From: Phorcus lineatus
Lineage: Eukaryota; Mollusca; Gastropoda; Trochida; Trochidae
Reading direction: 5' to 3'
Assembly (NCBI GenBank): GCA_921293015.1
Contig: OV121091.1
Coordinates: 27,512,839 to 27,576,838, forward strand
Length of the DNA stretch: 64,000 bases
The translations under genes and the position numbers were made by a program. This document shows positions 37,701-48,289 of the stretch, one piece after another. The first letter of the stretch is position 1, and the number at the start of each line of letters is the position of its first letter. The notes beneath the pieces are model-generated. The model searched no databases, was not told the DNA's origin, and saw only the letters and a program-made list of their open reading frames with translations.

Positions 37701-40700
37701 ATTTCATTTACTGAAGACCATTATGTTAAAATATTAAAATACAAAACATGATACAAACAGCTCATGTTTAAAGCAAACAGCTAAAAGACAAAAACAATAC
37801 AATACTGATAGGTTATCGTGCTTTGTTAATGTCGTTAAACTTCCAGATGAATGAAATGAAACTAAATAGATGATGAAATCAATTTGAAGACAATTAACTG
37901 AATTCTCGAATATAAAACATATATTCACAATGTAAACCTCAGACTGGTGTCGTCTAACACACATTTATTGAAAATTATTGCTTCTCTTGTTTAAGTTCCT
38001 ATTCGTTAGTTACCATTCATATAGTATCATGTTACACTTTAATAACGAAACAATAAAACCTTTTGAGTGCTGAGCAGTCGTATAATCTAAAATAGAGCCG
38101 GGGGACGTTTATAGGGGATAGGGAATTGCTGCAACCAAGCTACTATTTTCATAATGATGTTTAAAATTGGCAGTAAACTGCTGGATAGCATAACAGGTTT
38201 CCATAACAGAGATTTATATATAACAAAACATCTAAGCGACATCATGCAACGTATATATAGCAGGGTAGGTATTGAATTGACAAACTCCAAAAGTTTTAAT
38301 CTGAATTTTGAACTTTCTAAGTCAACTGGTTGCGGCATTCTCTCCCAACAGAGGAAGTTGGGTCATAAATTCCTATACAACCTCTGTCTTAATTTGAAGG
38401 TTTCTCGGGCATCAGGCTGTTTCCCTTACCGGCGATATATTGCAACTTAAACTACTTGGCAATATTTCAGCTAATGAAAACACCGAATGCTGCGGAATGC
38501 ATGAATAACATATTTGTTGTCATATAGGCCTGTGCAATGATGCAGTCGCAAAATGAGGCGTATGTGTTCTATAAAGACGACTCAAAGTGCAAGGTGCAAA
38601 TTCAAATAAAGTTTTGCTTTTGTAAAGCTTCCGGAAGTAATGGAAGCGATTTGAATGATTATTTTTTAAACGGCGTCGCTGATTGCACAACTAACTTTGA
38701 TTGCATCCAATCAGCGTTCTACTTTTCGTGCACAAAAAATCTTCGAATTAAGACAGAGGTCGTATAGGAATTTATGACGGAGCTACCTCTGTTGGGTGAG
38801 AATGGGTTTCGCAGGAAATGTATTTAAGTTCTATTGACATAAATGTATTTGGGGTGCTGCGGAAATGAAAAAACTGTGAAAAGATAAAAAACGTGGGGCT
38901 AGGCCGGCCGACAAACTACGAACAGACAGCAACCGATTGACCATGCCATTAGTAAGATGAAAATGACCAAAAGCTTAAACAACTCGACAGCTTTATTTGC
39001 ATGTATTGCTAAGCCAATTTCAGCACCGATTCATTACAATTTGATTAATAATACTTATATAGATTTTAGAAAATAAAGTCGTTTATATGTAGGCCATAAA
39101 TTCTAATTTCAAAATTTTTTCTTTTTTTTAATTAAAAAAATCGAATTGCGTTTAATCTAAATAGCGTCTAGACAGTGATGATATGTGTGTGGTATTCTCA
39201 CAAACATTTAATTACGGAAGTAATCTTAAACTTTGTTCTCTTATCTTATGCGTACTTGGTGTAAGGGATCGTAAAACTCAATCAAATTTCTCGTCGTCGT
39301 CTCCAGAGGTGATACTGAACGACTGGAGGTTAGTAAATATGTTGCTAATATCGTTTCATCTAGTTAATTTGCTCGAGGCCTCGCATTTTACAAAGTTATT
39401 AACAGGATTGATTGATTTTTATTTATTAGATTAGATATAACTAATAGAATTTCTAAATATTATATATGAATGACAGGGTTTAGAGGAACCAATATGTTAA
39501 GCAACAATTAAGCGTGAAATCTTTCAAACTGCTATCAAAACATATTAAAAGCTACATTCTAAGACAACATAGAAAGACAGCCAACTTTCCAACCTGATAA
39601 CCAAAATAAACTGCACAACATTCCAGAAAAATAGAGCCATTGGCTCTGTAGCTCACGAATCTCGGATACTCATGTTATAAATTTATAAACATTCACATGT
39701 GTTTTAAATGTTAAAGAGCCACTCCGTATTATTTACCTTTGATACGATCCTAAATGTCATATGTTGTAATATAAAATCAACACATTTTAACTTTTCATAT
39801 CAAAAGACATATATATGGCAAACACTGGTTTTCCATGAAACTCTAAAAACAGCCTTATAAATACAGAGGTGTAGATATCACGTCCAATATACATGAATAC
39901 TAGTTAGATAACCTAACAAACATTATCAACTCCTAACTGCCACTGTCCGTTTTTCGATCATAATTGCGACGTTCTACCTTCATAACGTCACTGTTATAAA
40001 AAAGCTTTAAAACGTGTCTTGTTGGTAACAGTCGATACTTCGCGATCAAATGACACCATTGATTAAGTTTGGCATATATGACTCCAACAACTCACGGAGT
40101 GGCTCTTTAGATATACACTGAATCTTTACCGAACTTGAAACGTAATCTGCTGTTTTAGTTATCAAATATTTCAGCGCTCTCTTGCTTGAGCATAGCTAGT
40201 CTATTATGTTCACTTGTTATTACTTGTAAAATGGGAATAACATCTCTTAAGTTGCAACGCAGTTCGGCCTTCAATGGTGAGGAAATGTGTGCTGCGTTAA
40301 AAACAAACAGGCATACACTTAATCCAATCTGGCTTTATACCATAGGTAAATTCCTCTCTCCTAGAGCGCAAGGTACACGGGGACGGATTCAGGGTTCACG
40401 TTTTGGTTGGGTTCGCCCGATGGATGTCAAAAGATCTATTGAAATTATTACTTTGATTAAATAATGTGTGTCCACAGGAAAGTAGCTTAGTTATTGAATA
40501 TAAATTGTATGACCTATTACACTGTAGCTCATCAAGATATCTATAATTTATTTTATTAATGGTTATAGGTTCAACTTTTGGAGGCAAAATAATCACCATA
40601 TCTATCAATTAGAATCCCCATAAGGAGCCAGTACACAAAGTTTCAGCTTTCAAGGCAACTTGGTTGTTGATTAGAAGATGAAAATTTACGGCGTGGCCCC

Positions 40701-41788
40701 TGTGGCCCTATTAAGGAGTCACAGGGTCACCAAATCTATGAATAAATGTTTACTCAAATAGTCTCTACACAAGATTTCCGATTTCCTGAGTCAATAGTTC
40801 TAGAGAAGAAAATGAAATAGTGAAACGTTTGCGGACGGACGGACACCGGACGACATGTCATGCCATAAGCCTATCGGGCTTTTCAAGAAGGTAAACGGAT
40901 TCGTTTAGCTTCACCGAACTTGGGACGTCATTAGATCCTTGCACTGATAAAAGCAGAATTGTGTTCAACATAAGTAACATTTTATGTTTGTATCTTAATA
41001 TATTGTTGTATATGATTTAAGATTCCATTTCTGTAGACGATAGTCTAGTCTATAGATAAGACACATACACGTTTGTGACTGAATAATTTACATGCACTCT
41101 CTTGTCTTCAAAACTTTGCCTATTCTATCCTAGACAGGTCAATTGCAAGTCTTTGATTGTCAATGATAGCGACTACTTAGTACACAGGCACATTCGCGAC
41201 AGTACTTTGTGTATAAATGTGACACAAACATTGTTGTGTATATGTAGATGACAGTGTCTAGAAAAGACACAAGTACGTCCACGGATGACATCAGAAAACA
41301 GTGTCTACATGCACATGCGCGCCCTTGTCTGTAGTTCTAAGAGAGTGTCATCATTTGACATATGCACGACAATGTCAGTAGACGACAGTGTTTAAAAGGA
41401 GACACAGTGCAGTAGCAGACAGTACATAAATTACAAACATGCAACTCCATGCCTGTAGAAGACGGTGTATACATAGGACACACACACGAGCTAGGGCATC
41501 CGAAATTTAGTGAATATACACACCAATGCGTTTAGTAGACAGTGTATAGAAATAACATTATATGAAAACATGAGTGTAACGTCCGTAAAGAATTCTGCGA
41601 ATAAAACAAACAAATGCACGGCAATGTGCGTCAAAGACATATCAATGCACATGTACGCCGATTCCGCTCAAAAGACAGCGCATAAATAAAACACACATGC
41701 ACGCTAAGGGCTGTAGAGATGAAGCGTATTTACCTGCAACAATGAGCCACACGGAAACAACAAGTCGCAGAGAAAATGGCGAGCCCAT
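30994..41788 (-). CDS. Nicotinic acetylcholine receptor alpha-type subunit (seven exons, 603 aa)
   Basis: A pentameric ligand-gated channel subunit of the plasma membrane. Exons in order: 41788-41734, 34718-34573, 34018-33974, 33530-33421, 33175-32631, 32233-32040, 31710-30994. All are GT-AG with consistent phases, giving 1812 bp in total. Residues 1-18 are a signal peptide. The extracellular domain has the Cys-loop (Cys153 to Cys167), loop B Trp174 and the vicinal Cys219-Cys220 that define alpha subunits. M1 is about 239-260, M2 267-287 (Glu267 at -1', Leu277 at 9', as in cation channels) and M3 302-326. A cytoplasmic loop of roughly 215 residues and M4 (549-572) follow. Potential N-glycosylation sites are NAS, NDT and NNS. 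At aligned positions the loop A Tyr is Phe117, the second loop C Tyr is His224 and the loop D Trp is Phe79. Orthology to a named vertebrate subunit is not clear. Confidence 0.95.
32040..32233 (-). CDS. nAChR exon 6: M3 segment
   Basis: Acceptor TTGATCACAG, donor TTCTG/gtatgt. It encodes IYLCIVMTMTSVSVIMAVIV then NVYNRGMKMRRAPAWVRVFA, the conserved start of the cytoplasmic loop. The preceding exon supplies the first base of the Gly codon. Confidence 0.94.
32631..33175 (-). CDS. nAChR exon 5: Cys-loop, loops B and C, M1, M2
   Basis: Acceptor TTGTTTCAG, donor CATAG/gtgcgt. It encodes CKVDITYFPFDDQKC (Cys-loop), GSWIYSG (loop B), RKYVCCNEPHPD (loop C), the M1 segment and GEKVTLGLNVFLAFSMFMLL of M2. 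Intron loss relative to many animals has fused several ancestral exons here (inference). Confidence 0.96.
33421..33530 (-). CDS. nAChR exon 4: loop A region
   Basis: Acceptor AACTTATAG, donor AACAA/gtatgt. It encodes EWTDENLAWQPVDYNEIRSL and SKVWLPDTFMFN; the usual Tyr of loop A (W-x-P-D-x-x-x-Y-N) is Phe. The exon ends inside the Asn codon. Confidence 0.95.
33974..34018 (-). CDS. nAChR exon 3: 45-bp loop D micro-exon
   Basis: Fifteen codons, DERQQVLTTNVFIDQ, between acceptor ACATTTCAG and donor gtagac, both phase 0. The short exon at this place is a classic feature of nAChR genes. The loop D Trp of W-L/I is replaced by Phe. Confidence 0.95.
34573..34718 (-). CDS. nAChR exon 2: N-terminal helix region
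   Basis: Acceptor GTTTCCCCCAG, donor GGCTG/gtgagt. It encodes VCDYPVPDEQLLYENLMQHY and then NASDVLIVKFALRLNHIVGL. Partial copies of the 5' part of this exon, with the acceptor, are repeated upstream in the intron (34719-35205). Confidence 0.95.
34719..35205 (-). repeat. Tandem array of partial nAChR exon 2 copies in intron 1
   Basis: Three extra copies of the acceptor plus the first 35-45 bp of exon 2 lie at 34838-34872, 34968-35002 and 35142-35178 (spacing about 130-174 bp). Copy 2 still reads GVCDYPVPDEQ, and copy 4 reads GVRDYQVPDEQHLYD. The spacer shared by the units contains CATCTAGACGGCTTACAAGG. None of the copies keeps the exon's donor, so they cannot replace exon 2. A 16-base G run sits at 35071-35086. 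Confidence 0.9.
35071..35086. repeat. Poly-G tract (16 G on +)
   Basis: A single uninterrupted G run inside the partial-exon array, where the neighbouring units have five G. It is a slippage-prone site. Confidence 0.9.
35206..36262. other. nAChR intron 1, nothing assigned
   Basis: AT-rich intron sequence with no recognisable gene or repeat beyond homopolymers. Confidence 0.5.
36263..36728. mobile_element. MITE (AAGGGGCACAGTGTATG ends) in nAChR intron 1
   Basis: The ends TAAAGGGGCACAGTGTATG and CATACTCTATGCCCCTTTA are inverted, with TA at both edges. The internal GTTGTTGGAGTCAATTATGTC and ATCGAGAAGTAGTGG relate it to 4771-5216, to 51526-52002 and, more distantly, to the AAGAGCCACTCCG family. 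Confidence 0.85.
36780..37140. other. GC-richer segment in nAChR intron 1, unidentified
   Basis: About 360 bp with clearly higher GC than the flanking intron. Open frames run on the plus strand at 36782-37000 and 36963-37145. No domain or splice pattern is recognised. It could be an unknown repeat, an enhancer or a remnant exon. Confidence 0.3.
37141..39711. other. nAChR intron 1, no assigned feature
   Basis: AT-rich. The plus-strand open frames at 38154-38450 (98 codons) and 38537-38767 (76 codons, six Cys) have no start context, signal peptide or known motif. CATCCAATCAGCG near 38704 is an isolated CCAAT-type motif. Confidence 0.4.
39712..40109. mobile_element. Complete MITE (AAGAGCCACTCCG family) in nAChR intron 1
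   Basis: The terminal inverted repeats TAAAGAGCCACTCCG and CGGAGTGGCTCTTTA are perfect over 15 bp, with TA target bases at both edges. The 398-bp copy is uninterrupted and serves as the reference for the broken copies at 218-1285, 2981-3060 and 57700-58003. Confidence 0.92.
40600..40900. repeat. Dispersed repeat ending in GGACGGACGG
   Basis: AGTTTCAGCTTTCAAGGCAA, then GAGTCACAGGGTCACC, then GCGGACGGACGGACACCGGA and ATAAGCCTATCGGGCTTTTC. The same kind of ending (ACCACGGACGGAAC plus a short palindrome) closes the array at 45.5-46.1 kb. I read it as a dispersed non-coding repeat end; its identity is unknown. Confidence 0.45.
41030..41725. repeat. Degenerate minisatellite-like region before nAChR exon 1
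   Basis: A loose motif GTAGA(C/T)GACAGTGT followed by ATA/TAA-rich bases and GACACA-C/A-ACG recurs near 41034, 41246, 41378, 41456, 41535 and 41668. Units are uneven (about 80-200 bp) and strongly diverged. It sits within the last 700 bp of intron 1 next to the signal-peptide exon. Confidence 0.5.
41734..41788 (-). CDS. nAChR exon 1: signal peptide
   Basis: The coding part encodes MGSPFSLRLVVSVWLIVA and ends with G before the donor GTAAAT. The single G joins GT of exon 2 to give Gly-Val-Cys-Asp. The phase and the hydrophobic leader both fit, although the intron is 7 kb. TCTAAATGCAG 25 bp upstream of the ATG may be an acceptor from a 5' non-coding exon. Confidence 0.85.
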
Positions 41789-44379
41789 AATGAGAAGGAT
41801 ATTCTTATCTGCATTTAGATAAAGTTAGTACAGAAATAGACCCAAACTCGATTGTAATATTGCACGTCAGTTAAAAATTTGCCTTGAAATGATAGTATTA
41901 AACGGTGTAAAGTTCTTGGTTATCCTGGTTCAACAGCCGCCATATTTGTTCATCCGGGCTCTTGGAGTTAATTGGAATGGACCGAGAGCGAATTGATCGA
42001 AGTGCGATTCTGAAGCGGCATGTGGCCGGGATGCGGCTGTTGAAACAGCTGGGTTATATGCCGAGTGCCGGTTAGATGCTTGGATGATCAGCCCTGACCA
42101 TGGATGGGTAATAGTTAATTCTTTAAACCGGGACGTGAGAAATAACATAGGTAAACACGTGCCGAGATCATTTTATTGACTCGATTAGAACTTATAAGTG
42201 TAATATGTTTAAGTCAGCAATAGACGCGGAACTTTTTTTAAATCATAATCGAGACAGTGTTAAAACCAACTCGGCACTTAAGTTGAAATTGATTTCATAA
42301 ACATGTTTATCGTGCAATCTGATCTATCCTTTAAATCTGCACGAGGTGCACGTGCACTTTAGCCTTTTCATTTAAGAAAAATGATGCAGAAACTCGGAAA
42401 CTGCGTTCGGTAATATATATTTAGTGATATGAGAATAAAATATAATAAGCTGTATCAATTAAGATAACATTGTGAATGTTATCCGCACCGATCTAAACAT
42501 ATCATTTAAGAATCTTCAAACATTTATTTTTATTTTCCGAAATTGAGGATAATTTCATTCAAATACTTTATAATATTGAAGTTAATACGTTTACAGAATA
42601 ATGTTTACATGTATTTTTCTGTCATATGTGTTTAAAATTCATGTGTGCTTCAGTTATACGTCCAGTTTTCAATCAACACATTAAATAACATAACATAACA
42701 TGATATAATATAATATAATAATATAATTTACTTACACTGTCACTATGCTAAAGCGACTTTTATATCAATGTAATGTCGTCGTGCATGGAACTTTAAGCAA
42801 AATTCTTCAACGGTCCTGTCATCGGGTTACAGTCGCTGTTTCATCGCAATACGAGACATTTAGCCTGATAGTCATCAGGATATTGTTTCAATAATCGTAA
42901 TAATCGTAATAATCGTGATTGCTAGTGATTAGGGCTGATAAATTGTGAAAAGTGATAAATGCGTATGGGAAATTTATAAAGGGTTGTACATCCTAAATCT
43001 CCCACGACTTACAGTTCCTTATGGTCTCATATATTACTTTTTATCACAAATTTTGCAGTCAATAAACCGTTCTTTGAGTTTTGTATGAACCAAAAACTCA
43101 ATAAAATTGGTTGATTTGGAACCAAGGACTTTAGATCAGTGCACACCTAGGAACTTGAATTAGTTGAAATTTCAAAGGTAAAGTTGCCACCTGGTAGGCT
43201 GAATAAGACAAAAGTGTGAGCTAAGAACTGGATTTACGAGCCATTTTTTCAACATAAAATCCTGTTGTATAATGTCTTTTGAGGGCTCGCAGGATCAATC
43301 TATGAAAAATTTGCATTTGCTTACTCAAATGAACGGAAAGTAATTTCAGAACACATTTTCGTGGTGAACAGTTCAAGGGGTGTTCAATCTCATTTAAGTC
43401 AGTTATAACTTATCACTCGTACATCATTGCGTTTAAAACCTGAGGGATCTTTGCTGGATGGCGTTGTGTTTCAATTCTAAGAGAAACCTTTTCATATCAA
43501 GTAGAAATAAAGTGTATGGTATCGCAATATTCGGCCCTGGGTAAATTTAGCATTAACGTAATCCAAAGACAACCATTCGGAAGTGAGCTGCTGGTGAGAG
43601 TGACATATGCTTCAACATTACATTGTGGGAATCAGATTCGTCTTTTTCTTCACGCTTCGTGTACATCCCTATACCAAGCGAACGGCTGACACAAGTGAGG
43701 CAGTGAATTGATATAGGTGTAAAACTTGTCGTCTTTGTCTATTTTGATCTTTTGAAAATATACAGTGCTTTCCCGCAATACAAAGTTGTGGAATATTTTA
43801 AAGGCAGAAGAAGCTCCACTCACATCCTTCTACACTAGCATGTGTGATATTTCCGGAATTCTTGATGTTCCGGCAGATTCCACTAGCGGTAAGAAAATGC
43901 AAAACAAACATACTTCCGAATTTCAACTAATGAAAACACTTATTGCATCGAAGGCTTGATTACTGTAAACGGGGCCGATGCCTTGATTCTATTCTGTAGG
44001 CAAGACCCTGATATAAGAAATCTAAGCAAGTCTATAAAAAGACTTGAGAGCTTGATTGCAGGAAAAGGAAGAACTTTCAGTCTCCTTTGCATTTCATTTA
44101 AAAAAAATTCGATTCACTGATGCATTTTTCATTTCAGAGTCTAAATGTTAGACTACCTTAATTCAGGAGCCATATAATGTGACCGTTTTCTATCACCAAA
44201 AGGAACTGCCTGGTGCTTGGCGGAGAACAAATATTGAAACGGTGGCGCGAAGGGGATACCACTCGAGTTACAGAATGGAGAACTGAATCATAAATTATCA
44301 TTGAAATCATAACTATATTGTGTTATTTGATTGTGTTGATTTTTTTTTATCTCTTTAGACATTGTTTATTATTCTCACT
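41789..44379. other. Upstream flank of the receptor gene, intergenic
   Basis: No gene assigned. It includes low-complexity ATAACATAACATAA/TATAATATAA at 42687-42728 and a short (TAATCG)n-like run at 42886-42912. A 72-codon minus-strand frame at 41930-42148 overlaps a GC-richer 200-bp stretch that could be promoter sequence. Confidence 0.45.
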
Positions 44380-44610
44380 TTAATTTAGGTTAAACATAAA
44401 CTTTTTAGAGGTAGATAAACTATTATAATAGTAATTAGGTTTAATGACATTGATGAAATTTAATGAAATCTGAATAGTTGATATGTTTATTTCGCATGAC
44501 AAACAATTCCAACAAACAGTTGTATTAAATAAGTGTCTCGTTGTATTGCAGCGAAGTCGATATAATATGTTATGCCCGGGGTAAGTATTTGAAATAATTC
44601 CATTTATCAA
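44380..44610. repeat. Dispersed repeat, copy 1 (partner at 56217-56460)
   Basis: It shares ATTATAATAGTAATTAG, CAGTTGTATTAAATAAGTGT, GCAGCGAAGTCGATAT and GCCCGGGG in the same order with 56217-56460, over about 230 bp. Both are followed by ATAATTTCAT. No inverted ends or tRNA-like head were seen, so the class is unknown. Confidence 0.75.
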
Positions 44611-45544
44611 ATTTTGATACCATTCATTACGATTTCACCGATTTTCACGTTAGCCTTGAAGCAGTCAACATTTGCAACAGTAGCACTTGCGTATTAACAC
44701 AGCTGGATATTGGAAACAGCATAGCAGATGACATTAAATGGACATAAAACACTTTCATTCGTGACATTTAAGTGTATCAATGTAGCAAGCCTGATATCGA
44801 TTGTGTTACATACATACGTATAAGCTTTGTTCAACATTGTTTCAGCTCCAAATTCAGGCATGTTTATGTATCATTGCAAACAGACAAATATTTATTTTGA
44901 CACTTAGAAATACACATATGTAGAATTTACTTTTTCCAAAGCTCATTGCAAAAGTTACATAAAACCTTTGAATCTTCAAAGAGTCATCTTGATTCAGGCT
45001 TTGTCCATACTGCAAAACTTCTTTCTTTGTAAAGCTTGTCAAGAGAACGCTTCAGTGAGGTTTCTTTTCCTGTTTAACACCTAATTGGTTTTGATATTAA
45101 AGAATTACAGTGAACGAGAGGTTTTGATATAGTTTTAAAAGAGAAAATACATTAACGTCTTTCAGAAGTCCAAACTCTTTCTTTCAAAAAACGGTTTCGT
45201 CTCTTAGCAGTTTCGAAAACATGTGTTTTTGGCACACTTCTTTGTTCATGCGTTGGCAGTTTGATAAAATAAATGTTACTTTTTTTACTTTCATTATTAC
45301 AAATTTAGATATATCCACAAGGTATCTTCATGTGTAACTAGAAATATGTGCATGTGATGCACAGTGATGTCCCCAACTTTAATCCAACGTAATCATCTTA
45401 CTGCCACATTTACCAGAAACAATCCATACCAAACATATAACAAGTTCAATGGTGGATAAAGAAGAGGTTTATATATCTGTCAACTTCTTTATTGTAGGGA
45501 ATGTGATATGTGATAATCACAGTCATCAAATATTGTAATTAGCT

Positions 45545-46060
45545 TCTATAGCCCCCAATATGCACTAAGTTCAAATTGTTTCCATGGAAACCAAGTAAAA
45601 TGAAAAATTTGGAATAACCAAAGTAGCAAAAGGCACCACATTCCAGGTTTAGTAAAATAATACTCATTAGATTTTTAGATATTGGTTTGAAAATTACCCT
45701 ACGCCCATATACACAAAGTTCAATTTTTTTCCATGGAAACCAGAAAAATAAAATAAATTGAGTAACCAAAGTATCAAAAGGCACCACTCCATCACTAGAT
45801 CTAACCACATACCAAGTTTCGAAAAAATATTGAACGTTTTTTGAGATATGGCCCGTAAACGAAAGCATCCCAATATGCACAAAGATCAAATAGTTACAAT
45901 GAAAACCAGAAAAAAAACCCAGAATAACCAAAATAGCAAAACGCACCACACCACCTAACCAAATACCTAGTTTCGTAAAAAAAAATATTAAATGGATTTT
46001 GAGATATGGTCCGGAAACGAAGGCATTTCGGAATTACGGAACCACTGAACCACGGAACCA
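45545..46060. repeat. Tandem array, three ~150-165 bp units
   Basis: CCAATATGCACTAAGTTCAA with TTTCCATGGAAACCAG begins units near 45554, 45703 and 45868. Each is followed by AGTAACCAAAGTA-CAAAAGGCACCAC. The array ends in CCACGGAACCACGGACGGAA and the palindrome CCGCAAAGCTTTGCGG. A related, more decayed unit lies at about 60490-60615. Overlapping minus-strand open frames here are by-products of the repeat. Confidence 0.85.
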
Positions 46061-46120
46061 CGGACGGAACTGAAAACATTCTGTTTACCGCAAAGCTTTG
46101 CGGGGGACATACAATGTACT

Positions 46121-46411
46121 TAAAGGGGCGGTAGCGGTTCCAATTTCGCCCCAAAAACATTACTTCATGCCAAATGAATTATCTTCAGAGGGTTAAAACA
46201 AATCATTACTCAATCCGATCGTATAAGGAAATAATCCGAACCCCTTATCATTTGAGGTAAGGAATTCGATTTCCACAGCTTAACCGGTTATGGTGCGTTC
46301 TTTTAAAAACTGCTTCATTTAATTAAAACATTCTCTTGTATTTGGAAATACTTATTTTAATTTTCACCAGATCACTTCATTTATCTATAAAAACGTACTA
46401 CTGTCCTTTTA
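46121..46411. mobile_element. MITE, second copy of the AGGGGCAGTAGCACG family
   Basis: TAAAGGGGCGGTAGCGG at the left and ACGTACTACTGTCCTTTTA at the right are inverted with mismatches and resemble the ends at 5699-6032. It lies directly after the 45.5-kb array. Confidence 0.6.
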
Positions 46412-47927
46412 ATCGCAGTAATGAGAACGTTAGCAATGTGTTTGCCTGTTCATTACAACGATACTACACATTGTAGTATATATTAATTCTTGACTTCTTA
46501 GAACATTTCAACAAAATTGAAAGTAGTGTTTAGCATATAAATGTCACTAACGAACTTTATGCTCAGGAAGCAATATTAATTAAACAACTACCAAAACTGG
46601 ATACATAGCGTGACATGTTAAACTTGATCTGCTATTGTGTTACTTTAAACTATAAATCACCTTTCAGTGAACAGGCTGATTCAGACTTTTATGAGCATTA
46701 CTGATCCTAAATCTGCAAACTGTGTCTGAAAACAATGGCTGGTTGGTAATAAGTCACAGTTCTCAACAATCTATAACCTTTTTAGAAAGCTTTGTTACGC
46801 ACATTTATCAACTAAAAGGTTGTTTACTGGTTATCAAAACTTTATGACCAGAAGTAAAAAGCCATTACCAAACATAACATGAACGTAAAGTGAGCTGAAG
46901 AGCTGTTCCCGGAATTAAACATGCGCCAAAAACGCAGCATGTAACCATGTTAATTTCAGCCCGTGCATCACCGTGCACGTGCGATGTGTCTGATTTTGAG
47001 AACAGATCAGGGTCACCTTGTTAGCCGTTGAGGCACATGTGTGAAATGACATTTTGATGTTATTTAGACAAATTTGGTTTATCTAATGAAAGATTTTATT
47101 TTTCAGTTGGAGAATGAAACTGTTACAATTCTATTCACAAAATATGTAGGAATTTGAACGTTTTTGTAAATACTGCACATAATGATATTGGGGGAAAAAT
47201 TAAATGGTTGTTGTTTAACTTTCTCATTTGTTATCTTTTGAATTATAGGAGTGGGCTGCATTCCATAAAGTGTAGCTTTTTGTAAGTTTTGTAAGTCAGC
47301 AGAACAGCGTGCCGCACCTTCCTTGCTTGATAACAAAATGATAAATAAACATGCCCACCTACTTTCGTACGTTTTTATTACTTTCAATATTAACGAGCTA
47401 AAAATGTGGATTACATATAAATAACAACGTGTGGTATGGATATAAAACTAATGCAAATCACGTTTTTCTTTTTTATAACAAAAATATAATTAAATTCTGC
47501 ACGTGAACGGAGATATCTTTTTTAAAATCAACTTCAATAAGCGAATTTTATAACTTGTTATTTTGGAATTTTTTAGAATGAGAACCAATGTCGCCATTTT
47601 GCTTATTTCGATTTCAAACGATTAAACGAATTTTTTTTATGGTTGTTGTTTTAAGTAATATATGCATTTCATTAAGTCACAAGAACAGGACACCTTTGTG
47701 ACACATCGCGCAAGAATTTTCGGGTTTGAAGTATTAATTATTTGAATATAAATTTCTGTTGTATATGATACTTCTGTCAATTCATTTTGAAGTCAGATGT
47801 AGTACTATCTTTGATAAATGTTACATGCACGTGATAATGTAATAATCTATTGTTAATGATTTTACATATTGTATTGTCACAAGACATGACCCTGCATCAA
47901 GAATAACCCTTATTTAAGAAACAGAAG
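46412..47927. other. AT-rich intergenic stretch, nothing assigned
   Basis: No convincing gene on either strand. Confidence 0.5.
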
Positions 47928-47936
47928 ACGAGTTCG

Positions 47937-48043
47937 TGTGCATCTATCATTGAATAAAACATAGCAGGGAGCATAAAACACGAAGGGCGCAGCCCTGAGT
48001 GTTTTATGCTCCCTGCTATGTTTTATTCAACGATAGATGCACA
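47937..48043. repeat. Near-perfect fold-back hairpin, 45-bp arms
   Basis: The arms 47937-47981 and 47999-48043 match at 44 of 45 positions. The 17-base tip contains GAAGGGCGCAGCCCT, itself a short hairpin. ACGAGTT occurs at 47928-47934 and 48047-48053, a possible target duplication. The near identity of the arms means recent origin or conversion between arms. Confidence 0.92.
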
Positions 48044-48289
48044 TCAACGAGTTTTCTATTTCTTATATGAGATGCCCTTAACAATTACTTGCTTTATATA
48101 TAAAAACAGTTGAAAAATTATGGTATTTTTAACAAAAACATTTTAAAAACAATGATGCCTCCCATCGTGTAAAATATTCGCACGAGTCCATTATCATGCA
48201 TAGAGGTGGGCGCTCCAATATAAATAGAATCAAATGAATTGAACAATCAATGTGAATTTGAATATCCAAGGGATACAGTACGTCTCTAA

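Noticed and set aside
38154-38767. Plus-strand ORFs of 98 and 76 codons within nAChR intron 1
   Set aside because: No start context, splice partners, signal peptide or domain; composition is close to the intron background. Not called as genes.
45539-46160. Overlapping minus-strand ORFs rich in Phe, Gly and His
   Set aside because: They follow the three-unit tandem array and the flanking MITE, so the repeated residues come from the repeat period rather than a gene.
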